Part shown: one piece after another, positions 16,383 through 26,270 of the stretch
Position numbering within the stretch: position 1 is the first letter of the stretch
Layout of the letters: the number at the start of each line of letters is the position of its first letter
From: Aquificota bacterium
Lineage (GTDB): Bacteria > Aquificota > Aquificia > Aquificales > QOAS01
Reading direction: 5' to 3'
Length of the DNA: 38,249 nt
NCBI GenBank assembly: GCA_013153315.1
Contig: JAADES010000025.1
Span: 1 to 38,249 of the forward strand
Translations under genes and position numbers: made by a program
Notes under the pieces: model-generated
The model's input: only the letters and a program-made list of their open reading frames with translations
Databases searched by the model: none
What the model was told of the DNA's origin: nothing

Positions 16383-19300
16383 ATGTCGGAAGAAATAATA
16401 AAGGTTCCAATAGAAGAAGAAGCAAAACAATCCTATTTGGACTATGCAATGTCCGTTATTATAGGGCGGGCAATTCCCGACGCGAGGGACGGGTTGAAGC
16501 CCGTTCAGCGTCGGATTTTATACGGTATGTATGAAATAGGGCTATTGCCCAATAAACCTTATAAAAAAAGCGCCAGGGTTGTGGGTCATATCCTCTCCTT
16601 CTACCACCCCCACGGCGACCAAGCGGTTTACGACACCTTGGTTAGGATGGCCCAACCCTTTACTATGCGTTATCCCTTAATAGACGGCCAAGGAAACTTC
16701 GGGTCAATAGACGGCGACCCGGCGGCCGCTATGCGTTACTGCGTTGTAGGGGATACTTTGGTTTTAACCGATAAAGGATTAATCCCTATAAAGGAGATAG
16801 TTCCCGAAGCGAAACCCAACAGCGATAACGATATAGACCTCAAAGTGGTTTCCATAGACAGGAAAATCCACAAGGCGGATAAGTTTTTCCATTCAGGCAC
16901 CCACCCTGTTTTGAAAGTAACAACCGACCTCGGTTTGGAAATAGAGGGAACTTTTAACCACCCCGTGCTCGTTTGGAAAAGAAACTCCGAAGGAAAACCT
17001 CAATTTGAGTGGAAACTTCTCGAGCAGGTTGAAGAGGGAGATTATTTGGTAGGAATATCCAACAGCCGTTATTTCCCTACCGAGGAAAATATTTCTGAAG
17101 AAGAAATTCCGTATTTAGTTGAAGAAGTTTTGTCGCCTTCTGAAGATACAGATTACTATTCCCCTACCTTAGTGGCATCTAAAACACTTCTCCTTAACAA
17201 GGTTTTCAGTTCTTCAGAGAAACTCCAATTAAAGTTTTTAAAAGCATTACTCGCTAAGGTAGGAAAAGAATTTAAAGAAAAACTCCTATTGGAATTTTCC
17301 GATGAGGAAACGGCCCGTTTTGTTCAGATTGCGTTAATAAACCACGGGGTTGTTCTAAAAAGAGATAAAAACCTTCTATGGGTAGAGAATAGAAAGAAAA
17401 ACCCAATTTTGGAAGAGTTGGAAAATAATAGGAACCAAAAGTGGAAATATCTACTAACTAAAGTAGTCCGAAAAGAGTTCACAGGATTAAAACCCGTTTA
17501 CTCAGTGAGGGTTCAAAGCAAATGTCATTCCTTTGTGGCAAACGGAATAATAAACCACAACACGGAAGCAAGACTAACCCCCCTTGCGGTGGAAATGTTG
17601 GAAGACATAGATAAGGATACCGTAGACTGGCAACCGAACTTTGACGGCTCCGTAAATGAACCTAAAGTATTGCCATCAAAATTTCCTAACCTGATTTGCA
17701 ACGGTTCCACGGGAATAGCGGTAGGTTTGGCCACCTCTATACCGCCCCACAACCTTAAAGAGGTGGCAAAGGCCCTTATAGCCGTGGCCGAAAACCCCCA
17801 AATAACCACAGAGGAAATAGTGGAAAAATATATAAAAGCTCCCGATTTCCCCACCGGGGCAATTATTGAAAATACAAAAGAAGATTTAATAAAAATTTAC
17901 AAAAAAGGTAAGGGCTCTATACATCTGAAAGCAAAAATCCACGTGGAAAAACAAAAAGGTGGAAAAGAACTAATAGTTATTACCGAGCTTCCCTACCAAG
18001 TAAACAAAGCTGACCTAATAAAACGAATTGCCCAGTTGGCGAGGGACAAAAAAATTAAAAACATCACCGACCTAAGGGATGAAAGCGACAAAGAAGGTAT
18101 TAGGATTGTCATAGAAGTTTCCCGTTATGGGGAACCGGAAAAAATTATCCAACAGTTGTTGAAACATACCCAGTTGAAGAAAAACTTCCCCGTCAACATG
18201 GTGGTTCTTATTGATGGTGAACCTAAACAGGTAGGATTAAAAGAGCTCCTATGGCAGTTTGTTAAACACCGTCTGGAGGTAATAACCCGAAGAACAAAAT
18301 ACTTCCTTAGGAAGGCTGAAAAAAGACTCCATATAGTGGAAGGACTATTAAAAGCCGTTTCCGACATAGACAGGGTAATAGAAATAGTCCGCAACAGCCA
18401 AACTGCGGATGAAGCAAAAACCCGCCTTGTGGAGGAATTTAATTTAACCCCCACCCAAGCCCAGGCGGTTTTAGATTTGAAACTACAAAGGTTGACTTCC
18501 TTGGAAACCAAAGCCCTCCAAGAGGAAGCTGAAAAACTTAAAAACCAAATAGAGGATTACAAAAATATTCTCCTTAAACAGGCAAGAAAAATAGACATAT
18601 TCAAACAAGAACTACAAGAGCTGGTTAAAAAATACGGCGACGACCGTAGGAGTTTCGTCGAATATATCCAAGGAGAGTTCTCTAAAGGTTTAATCCCCGT
18701 AGTAGTTTACAAAGATGGAACAGTCCAACCCCTCGAAGATGAAGAACAAAGAGATTTCGATAAACCTGTTGTGGGACTTTTAAAAGTTTCCGCCAAAGAA
18801 GGCTTATATATAGCCACCAACTTGGGAAGAACCTATTGGGTTACAGGGGACAAACTCTTTAAAACCACAAAGGTAAAACTAAAAGAGGGAGAAAAAATAA
18901 TAGGGGTATTCCGCAAAGAGTTCGGAAGATTGTTAATAGCCACCAAAAAGGGGTATGTAAAAAAACTTTCCTTGGAAGACTTTAAATATACCCGTGCGGG
19001 TTCTCCAATAATAAAACTGACCGAAGGGGACGAAGTCGTAGGAATATGGGAAGCCCAAGATTGGGGCGACATTTTAATCTATACCGAAAAAGGAAAAATC
19101 CTAAGATTTCCCACCAACAAGGTAACAACCACAGGCCCCTCTTCCAAAGGCTCGGTTGGTATAAAACTAGACAAAGGGGATAGCGTTAGCGGTATAGCGG
19201 CCCTAAACGAGGAACCCTATGTAATTTTTATCACCCGCACGGGGAAAGTTAAAAAAGTTAGAAGCGACCAAATAAAGGTAAAAAACAAAGGAACAAAAGG

Positions 19301-19547
19301 CCTCGATGCGGGAATTTATAGGGACAAACTTGTAAAGGTAATCCCTACCGATAAAGACCTTGTTGTGGTTCTCAACTTTGAAGACAACGGTTCCGAAGTA
19401 GAAGAAATAAAACTTTCTCAACTTAAGGAACAAAGATTGGACAGTTTCCCTAAAAAGTTCTTTGAATTTGAAAAACCCATTGAAAGTGTTTATAACGATT
19501 GGATACATTACAAGGCTCAAGAAGTTGACAACACAACCACGGTTTAA
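16383..19547 (+). CDS. gyrA: DNA gyrase/topoisomerase IV type A subunit, with intein
   Basis: This is the DNA-cleaving subunit of the type IIA topoisomerase. The open frame codes for 1054 residues, 780 after removal of the intein. The N-terminus has [40 protein letters not shown] and the catalytic Tyr119 in AMRY. The intein follows it immediately and the frame resumes with [13 protein letters not shown]. The coiled coil and the GIVxEVSR-like tower follow. The C-terminal beta-pinwheel blades are recognisable ([33 protein letters not shown]), but no QRRGGKG-like GyrA-box is present. It could therefore act as a decatenase more than a supercoiling gyrase. The gene appears to lead a run of same-strand genes. 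Confidence 0.93.
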   Translation: MSEEIIKVPIEEEAKQSYLDYAMSVIIGRAIPDARDGLKPVQRRILYGMYEIGLLPNKPYKKSARVVGHILSFYHPHGDQAVYDTLVRMAQPFTMRYPLIDGQGNFGSIDGDPAAAMRYCVVGDTLVLTDKGLIPIKEIVPEAKPNSDNDIDLKVVSIDRKIHKADKFFHSGTHPVLKVTTDLGLEIEGTFNHPVLVWKRNSEGKPQFEWKLLEQVEEGDYLVGISNSRYFPTEENISEEEIPYLVEEVLSPSEDTDYYSPTLVASKTLLLNKVFSSSEKLQLKFLKALLAKVGKEFKEKLLLEFSDEETARFVQIALINHGVVLKRDKNLLWVENRKKNPILEELENNRNQKWKYLLTKVVRKEFTGLKPVYSVRVQSKCHSFVANGIINHNTEARLTPLAVEMLEDIDKDTVDWQPNFDGSVNEPKVLPSKFPNLICNGSTGIAVGLATSIPPHNLKEVAKALIAVAENPQITTEEIVEKYIKAPDFPTGAIIENTKEDLIKIYKKGKGSIHLKAKIHVEKQKGGKELIVITELPYQVNKADLIKRIAQLARDKKIKNITDLRDESDKEGIRIVIEVSRYGEPEKIIQQLLKHTQLKKNFPVNMVVLIDGEPKQVGLKELLWQFVKHRLEVITRRTKYFLRKAEKRLHIVEGLLKAVSDIDRVIEIVRNSQTADEAKTRLVEEFNLTPTQAQAVLDLKLQRLTSLETKALQEEAEKLKNQIEDYKNILLKQARKIDIFKQELQELVKKYGDDRRSFVEYIQGEFSKGLIPVVVYKDGTVQPLEDEEQRDFDKPVVGLLKVSAKEGLYIATNLGRTYWVTGDKLFKTTKVKLKEGEKIIGVFRKEFGRLLIATKKGYVKKLSLEDFKYTRAGSPIIKLTEGDEVVGIWEAQDWGDILIYTEKGKILRFPTNKVTTTGPSSKGSVGIKLDKGDSVSGIAALNEEPYVIFITRTGKVKKVRSDQIKVKNKGTKGLDAGIYRDKLVKVIPTDKDLVVVLNFEDNGSEVEEIKLSQLKEQRLDSFPKKFFEFEKPIESVYNDWIHYKAQEVDNTTTV
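16740..17561 (+). mobile_element. GyrA intein (274 aa, endonuclease degenerate)
   Basis: The intein begins with Cys (CVVGDTLVL, residue 120 of the precursor) right after catalytic Tyr119 and ends with NHN before extein Thr. Block B is [10 protein letters not shown]; blocks F and G are [23 protein letters not shown] within residues 252-274. The insertion site is the same as in mycobacterial GyrA inteins. The middle (intein residues 105-245) has a [17 protein letters not shown] / [15 protein letters not shown] pattern that looks like the tail of a LAGLIDADG endonuclease, but neither acidic LAGLIDADG motif is visible. Splicing looks competent; homing does not. Confidence 0.95.
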
Positions 19548-19562
19548 ACAAAAATAAAATAA

Positions 19563-20009
19563 ATGTGGGAAAAATTACATGAAGTTAGCGGTTTCCTCGG
19601 TTTAGCTTTTCTTCTCTGTTCTATAGTCCTCGGTGCTATAGCTTTTTACAAATTCCAAAGGCTATTTCCCTTCGTAAGACCAAAATATTTTGTAAGAGCC
19701 CATAAACTGTTTGTAGGATTATTTATAACCGCCCTTTTGGCTCATATATTAACCACAACCTACACAAATTGGTTTTTTATTATTGGGGCCACCCTTTTAG
19801 GTTTAACAATGGTTTTAGCTTACTTGGTCGGTTTTTATCCAAACAGGAGAACCTTAATAATTTACCTAAAACTATTTGTTTTAACCTTAGGATTGGGAAC
19901 ATTGTTTTATGCCCACCAAACGGTTGAAGAAAAACATACCTACCAAGGGATAACGCAAGAAAACCCAATTTGGGAAGAGGAACATGAAGAAGAACATGAA
20001 GAGGATTGA
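19563..20009 (+). CDS. Small four-TM membrane protein with acidic/His tail
   Basis: This is a 148-residue protein of unknown function. Four hydrophobic segments are visible (about 10-28, 46-64, 67-90, 98-118). Histidines lie at or in the membrane segments (His6, RAHKL, LAHIL, YAHQ), reminiscent of small heme-b or quinone-linked membrane proteins, though no family is recognised. The cytosolic or periplasmic tail is EEEHEEEHEED, a likely metal-binding stretch. It starts 15 bp after gyrA and precedes ilvN by 27 bp, suggesting co-transcription. Confidence 0.75.
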   Translation: MWEKLHEVSGFLGLAFLLCSIVLGAIAFYKFQRLFPFVRPKYFVRAHKLFVGLFITALLAHILTTTYTNWFFIIGATLLGLTMVLAYLVGFYPNRRTLIIYLKLFVLTLGLGTLFYAHQTVEEKHTYQGITQENPIWEEEHEEEHEED

Positions 20010-20036
20010 TTTTTTAATTTCCTTAAAATTTCCCTT

Positions 20037-20618
20037 ATGGCGGATACCATAGGAAAAGAAGGGCCTCTAAAGGTTGTTGCAGCTCCAAAGTTCAGAAAGC
20101 TGCCGAAGGGAAAGGTTAGAAAGCACGTCATAGACCTTTTAGTTCAAAACGAACATGGGGTTTTGGCAAGAATAGTAACCTTAATCTCGGGCAAAGGTTA
20201 TAACATCGAAAGCCTATCGGTGGGTGAAACCCATGAAAAAGGACTTTCACGAATGACCATAGTGGTTGAAGGAGATGAGCATGTCATAGAACAGGTTGTT
20301 AAACAATTGAGAAGGCTTATAAACACAATAAAAGTAAGAGATTTAACCGACCTGCCTCACATAGAGCGGGAACTTCTTTTAATTAAGGTAAATCTTCCGG
20401 GCAATAGAGCTAAAGAGGAGGTTTATCGTTTGGCCCAAATATTTAACGCAAAAATAGTAGATGTTTCCCATAATACCTATACCATTGAACTAACAGGAAC
20501 CGGCGAAGAAATCGACAATTTTATAGAGTTGGTTAAACCCTTCGGAATAAAAGAGATGATTAGAACAGGAAAGGTAGCGCTAAAAAGGGAACTCTCTAAA
20601 TTTGAAAGCCATGATTAG
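20037..20618 (+). CDS. ilvN: Acetolactate synthase small (regulatory) subunit
   Basis: IlvN/IlvH binds valine and stimulates the catalytic subunit of acetohydroxyacid synthase in branched-chain amino-acid synthesis. After a 25-residue basic extension, the ACT domain runs HVIDLLVQNEHGVLARIVTLISGKGYNIESLSVGET, followed by SRMTIVVEGDE. The C-terminal domain has ERELLLIKV and ELTGTGEEIDNF. Length (193) is slightly longer than usual because of the extension. No catalytic subunit (ilvB) is in the window. Its stop overlaps the start of the next gene. Confidence 0.95.
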   Translation: MADTIGKEGPLKVVAAPKFRKLPKGKVRKHVIDLLVQNEHGVLARIVTLISGKGYNIESLSVGETHEKGLSRMTIVVEGDEHVIEQVVKQLRRLINTIKVRDLTDLPHIERELLLIKVNLPGNRAKEEVYRLAQIFNAKIVDVSHNTYTIELTGTGEEIDNFIELVKPFGIKEMIRTGKVALKRELSKFESHD

Positions 20619-21123
20619 GACTTTTTTTTCTTTATTTATACCCGCGGCGTTGGTTTTTTCCCAAACCTTTGAGGGAATTCCAAAAACCTATCAAGAACTT
20701 TTAAAGAAACTGTTCAAAAACTCTACAGCCTCCGTAGAAGTTTCTTTGGAAGGTGATACTTTTACAGCCACCGTTAGTAAATCAACCCCCCAAGGGTTTC
20801 TTAGAATAGAAATTACCGACGAGAGTTTTCTTTCCTTCTATTACAAACTTGAGGAGATTCTATTAAGAAAAAAACCTAAAAAGGTTTCCATTAAGGTAGT
20901 TCTTAACAACGAGGTAATCCCTTTTAATCCTTTTTACCAAATTTGGGACAAAAAAAACGAAATTCTTCTATTGAAGTTTTCTAAGTTGCAACCTAAGTGT
21001 AAACCACCAATTATAACCCTTTCAGCGGTTGGTAAAGAAGGTATCCGAATATGGGTAAGTTTTGAAAAGATTAGGAAACTCCTTTTGGAGAAAAATTATC
21101 TTCCCGCCTACTATTGTTTTTAA
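20611..21123 (+). CDS. Secreted protein of unknown function
   Basis: The protein has 170 residues from ATG 20611, which overlaps the ilvN stop (ATGATTAG). The N-terminus [18 protein letters not shown] is a signal peptide with likely cleavage near FSQ. The mature part is mixed alpha/beta with many Lys and Glu, and two cysteines near the end (KCKPP and a C-terminal YYCF) could form a disulfide. I recognise no family. The position between ilvN and hslV suggests read-through expression. The TTG nine bases earlier is a less likely start because it would weaken the signal peptide. Confidence 0.7.
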   Translation: MIRTFFSLFIPAALVFSQTFEGIPKTYQELLKKLFKNSTASVEVSLEGDTFTATVSKSTPQGFLRIEITDESFLSFYYKLEEILLRKKPKKVSIKVVLNNEVIPFNPFYQIWDKKNEILLLKFSKLQPKCKPPIITLSAVGKEGIRIWVSFEKIRKLLLEKNYLPAYYCF

Positions 21124-21124
21124 C

Positions 21125-21664
21125 ATGGAAAGAAAAGCAACAACGGTTATTGTGGTTAGAAAAGACGGAAAAACCTGCATGGGAGCCGATGGACAAATAA
21201 CCTTTGGGAATGCTGTTATTAAACATACTGCAAAAAAGGTAAGAAAAATATACAACGACAAGGTATTGGTAGGTTTTGCCGGTGGAGCAGCCGACGGTCT
21301 AGCTTTAATGGAACGTTTGGAAAGAAAATTGGAAGAATACAGAGGAAATTTAACCCGTGCGGCGGTAGAGTTGGCTAAAGAATGGAGAATGGATAAAGCC
21401 CTCAGACGCTTGGAAGCTATTCTATTGGTCGCCGATAAAAACCATATCTACTTAATTTCGGGAATGGGCGATGTGATAGAGCCCGAGGAACCTATTTTGG
21501 CTATCGGTTCGGGAGGTAATTACGCCTTGGCAGCCGCACGGGCTTTATACAGGAATAAAACGGATATGGATGCAAAAGAAATAGTGGAAGAAGCTTTAAA
21601 AATAGCCTCCGAAATTTGTATTTATACAAACGATAAATTTACCATCGAAGAAATTTCCGAATAG
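21125..21664 (+). CDS. hslV: ATP-dependent protease proteolytic subunit HslV
   Basis: HslV is the threonine peptidase ring that works with the HslU unfoldase in the cytoplasm. From ATG 21125 the protein is 179 residues and starts [20 protein letters not shown]. The catalytic Thr is residue 6, so a five-residue propeptide is removed, as in several thermophile and Gram-positive enzymes. [10 protein letters not shown] and [14 protein letters not shown] are family signatures. A start at 21062 would add a 21-residue extension that overlaps the previous gene and is not family-like. No hslU is in the window. Confidence 0.94.
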   Translation: MERKATTVIVVRKDGKTCMGADGQITFGNAVIKHTAKKVRKIYNDKVLVGFAGGAADGLALMERLERKLEEYRGNLTRAAVELAKEWRMDKALRRLEAILLVADKNHIYLISGMGDVIEPEEPILAIGSGGNYALAAARALYRNKTDMDAKEIVEEALKIASEICIYTNDKFTIEEISE

Positions 21665-21673
21665 TTTTTTCTT

Positions 21674-23206
21674 TTATTCCCATTCAATTGTTCCGGGCGG
21701 TTTAGAAGTAATATCGTAAACAACGCGGTTTATACCCCTAACCTCGTTAATAATTCTTCTCATAACATGGTCTAAGAAATCGTAGGGTAGGCGGCTCCAG
21801 TCTGCGGTCATTCCGTCGGAGCTATCTACAGCACGAAGGGCTACCACCCTTTCGTAGGTTCTAACGTCCCCCATTACTCCGACAGTTTTTACCGGTAAGA
21901 GAACGGCGAAAGCCTGCCATACCTTGTTGTAAAGTCCCCATTTTTTTAGCTCTTCTATAAAAATTTTGTCCGCCTTTCTTAGCAAAGCCAAATCCTCACG
22001 GGTTACAGGGCCTAAAATCCTTATAGCCAAACCGGGCCCGGGGAAGGGGTGCCTTTGGAGTATTTCTTCAGGGATACCCAAAAGTTTGCCCAACCTTCTA
22101 ACTTCGTCCTTAAAAAGGTCTCTTAAAGGTTCCAACAACTTTAGGTTCATTCTTTCGGGTAAACCGCCCACGTTGTGGTGGCTTTTTATTTTTGCTGCAC
22201 CCTTTACTCCCGCACTTTCTATAACGTCCGGGTAGAGGGTTCCCTGTAATAGAAATTCCACATCGGGGTATTTTTTAGCTTCTTTTTCAAAAACCTCTAT
22301 AAAGGTATGTCCGATAATTTTTCTTTTCTCTTCGGGGTCTTCTACACCTTCCAACCTTTGGAGGAATATTTCGGAAGCGTCTATAACCCTCAAAGGTAAA
22401 CCTAAACCTTTTAGGGCTTTTTCAACTTCTTCCCTTTCACCCTCCCTTAAAAGTCCATGGTCGATAAATATCGGTATTAGATTGTCCCCTATAGCTTTAT
22501 AGGTTAAAACCGCGGCAACTGTACTATCTACACCCCCGGAAAGGGCGGCTATAACTTTTTTGTTACCTACCGTTTTGCGGATTTTTTCAATTTGCTCTTG
22601 GATAAAGTTTTCCATAAACCAGTTTTTGCTGGCTTTGGCAATTTCAAAAACAAAGTTGGCTATTATGTCGGTTCCATATTGGGTGTGGGTTACTTCGGGG
22701 TGAAATTGAACTCCGTAAAAATCTCTGTTTAAATCTGCCACGGCCGCATAGGGTGCATTGTCGGAAATAGCCAAGACTTCGAAACCTTCGGGTAGCTCTA
22801 CTACCTTATCGGCGTGGGACATCCAGACTTGAAATTCCGAAGGAAGCCCTTTAAAAAGTTTGTCTTCTTTTAAAACCTTTAAAGTGGCCCGTCCATATTC
22901 ATGTTTGTCGGCAGGGGCAACCTTTCCACCAAGCTGGTGGGCTAAAACTTGCAGACCATAACATATTCCCAATATCGGAATACCTAATTCATAAATACCT
23001 TTGTCGGGTAAAGGTGCATTTGGTGCATAAACCGATGCAGGGCCACCGGAAAAAATAATCCCTTTAGGGTTTCTTTTTTTTATTTCCTCCAAAGGTGTAT
23101 CCCAAGGTAGTATTTCACTATAAACGTTTAATTCCCTTACCCGTCGGGCTATCAACTGAACGTATTGGGAACCAAAATTTATAACGACAATACCGCCCTC
23201 TTTCAT
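21674..23206 (-). CDS. guaA: GMP synthase (glutamine-hydrolysing)
   Basis: GuaA converts XMP to GMP with glutamine and ATP. The 510-residue protein joins a class I glutamine amidotransferase, with GICYGLQ (catalytic Cys82) and [10 protein letters not shown], to an ATP-pyrophosphatase domain with [10 protein letters not shown], and ends in the dimerisation domain with the canonical PPGTIEWE terminus. Length is normal. It is convergent with hslV with only 9 bp between, and divergent from secG. Confidence 0.97.
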   Translation of the reverse strand: MKEGGIVVINFGSQYVQLIARRVRELNVYSEILPWDTPLEEIKKRNPKGIIFSGGPASVYAPNAPLPDKGIYELGIPILGICYGLQVLAHQLGGKVAPADKHEYGRATLKVLKEDKLFKGLPSEFQVWMSHADKVVELPEGFEVLAISDNAPYAAVADLNRDFYGVQFHPEVTHTQYGTDIIANFVFEIAKASKNWFMENFIQEQIEKIRKTVGNKKVIAALSGGVDSTVAAVLTYKAIGDNLIPIFIDHGLLREGEREEVEKALKGLGLPLRVIDASEIFLQRLEGVEDPEEKRKIIGHTFIEVFEKEAKKYPDVEFLLQGTLYPDVIESAGVKGAAKIKSHHNVGGLPERMNLKLLEPLRDLFKDEVRRLGKLLGIPEEILQRHPFPGPGLAIRILGPVTREDLALLRKADKIFIEELKKWGLYNKVWQAFAVLLPVKTVGVMGDVRTYERVVALRAVDSSDGMTADWSRLPYDFLDHVMRRIINEVRGINRVVYDITSKPPGTIEWE

Positions 23207-23269
23207 AAAGTCCTAATGATATGCTTTAAGTTAACCCCTAAAGGGTTTAGCTCTTTTCGAGAAAAAATT

Positions 23270-23275
23270 TATAAT
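23270..23275 (+). promoter_or_regulatory. -10 box for secG
   Basis: A consensus TATAAT lies 11 nt before the secG ATG, giving a leader of about 5 nt. No convincing -35 box is visible at the right distance. Confidence 0.45.
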
Positions 23276-23286
23276 CTAACTACCCT

Positions 23287-23619
23287 ATGCTTTATACAAT
23301 TCTGATAAGCTTGTTGGTAGTAACGGCTATTTTGTTAATAATTCTGGTGCTTCTACAAAAAGGCTCTTCGGAATTTGCTTTGGCTTACGGTGCCAATCCT
23401 ATGCAAAATCTTTTTGGCGCTACAGAGGCGGACACAATATTAACAAAAATAACCTATTTTTTAGGAGGATTATTTTTAGTCCTTTCTTTGGCTGTAGCTA
23501 TAGTAAAAAAACACCAACAGCAAGAGCTTTTAAAACAGTTAGAAACACCGACTAAAGTTCAAACTGTCAATTCTAACATTGGAACTCTTTCAAATTCCAC
23601 CCCCGGCAGTCATAAATAA
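23287..23619 (+). CDS. secG: Preprotein translocase subunit SecG
   Basis: SecG is the small accessory subunit of the SecYEG channel. The 110-residue protein has two membrane segments (about 1-22 and 54-75). The conserved first-helix end is ILVLLQKGSS, and AYGANPMQNLFGATEADTILTK is the typical cytosolic loop between residues 33 and 54. The C-terminal tail of about 35 polar residues is unremarkable. It is followed 5 bp later by an anchored unknown protein in the same direction. Confidence 0.92.
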   Translation: MLYTILISLLVVTAILLIILVLLQKGSSEFALAYGANPMQNLFGATEADTILTKITYFLGGLFLVLSLAVAIVKKHQQQELLKQLETPTKVQTVNSNIGTLSNSTPGSHK

Positions 23620-23624
23620 TTTCT

Positions 23625-24356
23625 ATGAACTACATCATTATTGCCTTTCTCCTATTTATAAGTCTCCTAACGGGATTAAACACCTATCGACTTTATCTCC
23701 AGTCGGTAGAAAAAAAAGTTCCTTCCACAACGGTAGTAGAAAGAGTTAAACCCAAACCTGGCCAAGAAACTTTTAAAGTTTCTCTCCCTGCAACGGTAGA
23801 TTTTGCACTAACCCTATTAAAGGAAGGTTTTTCAATATCCTACTTGAATGGAAAAGTTTATTTGGAAACCACCGAAAGGACAAAAATCGAAAAAATTCTT
23901 AGCGATTACCAAAAGTTTAAAAAACAACAACAGAAGGAAGAGAATATTAAATCCGTAGTGGCGGTTTTAATAAAAAACCATGTCCTAAGAATCGAGCAAG
24001 ATTATAACGATAGCCTTTCGGAGTATACAAAACTCAAAGCTTTGCTCCAATCGAGGGGTGTTAAAATAGACTTCACCCCTTTTAGGGATTTGATATTGGA
24101 ACTCCAAAAGGAAATTTTTAACAGCTATATCCAATATTGGGATAAAAAACTTCAACAGCTTAGGGAGGGATTTAATATTTTTGTAGAAACTCCGCAAGTT
24201 TCTTATAAAGAGCTACTAAATAGAGCTCGGAATTATTATCAGAACACCTTTATAGTAAATCTTTTCGAAAACTATCTAAGGGTTAAGGTTGATGAAGCTA
24301 TCCTTGAGGCAGATTTATACAAACTGAAAGAATTTAAAGGGAAGGAAAATTATTGA
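23625..24356 (+). CDS. Membrane-anchored protein of unknown function
   Basis: A 243-residue protein with an N-terminal signal anchor ([19 protein letters not shown]). The rest is soluble and largely helical, with long Lys/Gln/Glu-rich stretches ([13 protein letters not shown]) suggesting coiled coil, and probably periplasmic. I recognise no family. It probably forms an operon with secG (5-bp gap). Its last 7 bases overlap the 3' end of convergent rplO. Confidence 0.7.
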   Translation: MNYIIIAFLLFISLLTGLNTYRLYLQSVEKKVPSTTVVERVKPKPGQETFKVSLPATVDFALTLLKEGFSISYLNGKVYLETTERTKIEKILSDYQKFKKQQQKEENIKSVVAVLIKNHVLRIEQDYNDSLSEYTKLKALLQSRGVKIDFTPFRDLILELQKEIFNSYIQYWDKKLQQLREGFNIFVETPQVSYKELLNRARNYYQNTFIVNLFENYLRVKVDEAILEADLYKLKEFKGKENY

Positions 24357-24802
24357 ATTTCTATAGCCTTTCCGCCGGCGGCTTCAATTTTTTCTTTTGC
24401 AGATTTAGAAAATTTATGGGCTTTAACAATTAAAGGTTTGGTTATTTCACCGTCGCCCAAAATTTTAACAGGTCTATTTTTTCTGGCCAGACCTTTTTGA
24501 ACCAACAACTCGGGGGTTATTTCGGTATTTTCTTCGAACAGTTCGTTCAATTTTCCTACGTTTATTACGCTATACACAACCTTATTAACGGGTCTAAAGC
24601 CCCTTTTGGGAATTCTCATATGGAGGGGAGTCTGACCTCCTTCGAAGAACCAAGGAACGGTTCTGTCACCCGAACGGGATTTTTGTCCTTTGTGTCCTTT
24701 TCCGGCGGTTTTACCTTGACCGGCGGCTATACCCCTACCTACACGCTTCCTTTCTCTGGTTGCTCCTTCGTGGGGTTGAAGATTATGTAATTCAACAGCC
24801 AT
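24350..24802 (-). CDS. rplO: 50S ribosomal protein L15
   Basis: uL15, 150 residues: [24 protein letters not shown] is the family N-terminus (residues 1-24), followed by the Gly-rich [18 protein letters not shown] and [15 protein letters not shown]. It is the last gene of the ribosomal operon here; in most bacteria secY follows, but it does not here. The Shine-Dalgarno is GAGGAGG. Its 3' end overlaps the convergent unknown gene. Confidence 0.97.
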   Translation of the reverse strand: MAVELHNLQPHEGATRERKRVGRGIAAGQGKTAGKGHKGQKSRSGDRTVPWFFEGGQTPLHMRIPKRGFRPVNKVVYSVINVGKLNELFEENTEITPELLVQKGLARKNRPVKILGDGEITKPLIVKAHKFSKSAKEKIEAAGGKAIEIQ

Positions 24803-24837
24803 AGCTAAACCTCCTCAGAAAATAAAATGGGAAAAGG

Positions 24838-25218
24838 TTAAAGTTCTACAATTTCACCTTTCCAGTTTTTGTATTGTTTATAGCCTTTTTTACGGAGAAA
24901 ATCCTCTAAATCGGGAATGCGGGAGAAGTAATAAACACCTTTCCCGTTGGTATAAACACCGTTTTTTACCAAAATTTTCCTGTCGTTTTCTTCCGATAGG
25001 TCTCTTTCCACAACGGGAATTTCGCCACCGAAATCTATTTTGTAAGCAACCCCTACCAAATACCACGCCTTTTTAATATTTCCCCAAGTTCTGGGGTCAT
25101 CGGCCAGTATTTTCTCGTCTCCGCGTTTCCTCAATCCTAAAGATTTAACGGCAACTTCGTGTTCCTCTCTTTTTCCGGCCAATCCTCTTAAGAGTTTCAC
25201 TTTGATTTTGTCGGACAT
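24838..25218 (-). CDS. rpmD: 50S ribosomal protein L30 with C-terminal extension
   Basis: Residues 1-62 match uL30 (KVKLLRGLAGKREEHEVAVKSLGLRK, WGNIKKAWYLVGVAYKI). A further 64 residues, containing VERDLSEENDRKILVKNGVY and SRIPDLEDFLRKKGY, have no counterpart in the usual 60-residue bacterial protein. Position between rpsE and rplO confirms identity. The Shine-Dalgarno is GGAGGT. Confidence 0.85.
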   Translation of the reverse strand: MSDKIKVKLLRGLAGKREEHEVAVKSLGLRKRGDEKILADDPRTWGNIKKAWYLVGVAYKIDFGGEIPVVERDLSEENDRKILVKNGVYTNGKGVYYFSRIPDLEDFLRKKGYKQYKNWKGEIVEL

Positions 25219-25236
25219 GGTGCTACCTCCGTTGCC

Positions 25237-25830
25237 TTAGTAGAGCTTTATATGTTTGTATCTTTTGGTGGCGTAGAGTTTGTGCTCTTTGAGAATTTCT
25301 TCTACCGGTTTGCCTCTTTTGGCGGCAACCTCTTCGGGTGTTTCCATTTGAAGGAAGGCATCAAAAACGGCCCTTAGAACGTTGTGGGGGTTTGTGGAAC
25401 CGATTATTTTTGTCAAAACATCGGTGTATCCGGCCAATTCAAACACGGGTTTAGCCGCACCACCGGCAACGATACCTGTTCCCTTCCTTGCCGGGAGGAT
25501 TATGATTTTTGTGGGGCCGTAATGTCCGATAACTTCGTGGGGAACGGTTCCGTTTATTATGGGAACTCTGATAACTTTCTTCTTAGCGTCTTGAATAGCC
25601 TTTGCTATAGCTAGGGGAACCTCTTTAGCTTTACCTAATCCGAAACCCACGTGGCCCTTTTTATCTCCAACTACAACCAAAGCGGAGAAGCTAAATCTTC
25701 TACCACCTTCGGTAACCCTTGTAGTTCTTTTTGCTTGTATTAATCTTTCCTCCAGAGGGAGCTCTTCGGGGTTTATTTCTTGCTCCCTCTGTTTCATTTC
25801 TAGCATATGGTCAATGGATTTTCCGCCCAT
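25237..25830 (-). CDS. rpsE: 30S ribosomal protein S5
   Basis: uS5, 197 residues from ATG 25830. [24 protein letters not shown] opens the double-stranded RNA-binding domain, and [17 protein letters not shown] and [12 protein letters not shown] are conserved. The ATG at 25860 would give ten unrelated residues; GGGAGGC sits just ahead of 25830. A long N-terminal segment and a C-terminal [13 protein letters not shown]-like end are normal for thermophiles. Confidence 0.96.
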   Translation of the reverse strand: MGGKSIDHMLEMKQREQEINPEELPLEERLIQAKRTTRVTEGGRRFSFSALVVVGDKKGHVGFGLGKAKEVPLAIAKAIQDAKKKVIRVPIINGTVPHEVIGHYGPTKIIILPARKGTGIVAGGAAKPVFELAGYTDVLTKIIGSTNPHNVLRAVFDAFLQMETPEEVAAKRGKPVEEILKEHKLYATKRYKHIKLY

Positions 25831-25849
25831 AATAAAGCCTCCCTTTCTA

Positions 25850-26254
25850 TTACATATCAAGGCCTAACTCTCTGCACTTTTCGGCAAAGGCCTTTATTTT
25901 TCCGTGATATTTAAAACCGCCTCTGTCGAAAACTACTTTTTTAATTCCTTTTTCTTTTGCCCTTTCAACCAACAATTCGGCGACTTTTTCAACAACGGGA
26001 ATAGATTTTCCGCCGCGGAAACCGTATTTTTCAACGAATCCTTTATCTATGGAAGAGGCCGAAACCAAAGTGTGGCCTACGGTATCGTCTATGATTTGGG
26101 CATAGAAGTGGTGGTCGCTTCTGTATACGCATAGGCGGGGTCTATCGGGTGTTCCAAATACTTTTTTTCTTATTCTTAAATGTCTTCTTTTTCTTTTTTG
26201 GGCTCTGGTTTTTACTTTACCTAGCTCTCTTTTTATGCTTATTAGCTTAGGCAT
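25850..26254 (-). CDS. rplR: 50S ribosomal protein L18
   Basis: uL18 binds 5S rRNA. The 134-residue protein has [21 protein letters not shown], followed by [15 protein letters not shown] and [18 protein letters not shown], all family signatures. It lies in conserved order between rplF and rpsE, with a purine-rich ribosome binding site. Confidence 0.96.
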   Translation of the reverse strand: MPKLISIKRELGKVKTRAQKRKRRHLRIRKKVFGTPDRPRLCVYRSDHHFYAQIIDDTVGHTLVSASSIDKGFVEKYGFRGGKSIPVVEKVAELLVERAKEKGIKKVVFDRGGFKYHGKIKAFAEKCRELGLDM

Positions 26255-26270
26255 TTTACCTACCCCCTAA

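Noticed and set aside
16740-17561. Possibility that the GyrA insertion is a native domain
   Set aside because: It begins with Cys, ends with His-Asn before Thr, carries blocks A, B, F and G, and sits exactly at the catalytic Tyr, so an intein is the simple explanation.
21062-21124. N-terminal extension of HslV
   Set aside because: It overlaps the upstream secreted-protein gene and would bury the catalytic Thr in a 26-residue leader; MERKATTV is the usual start.
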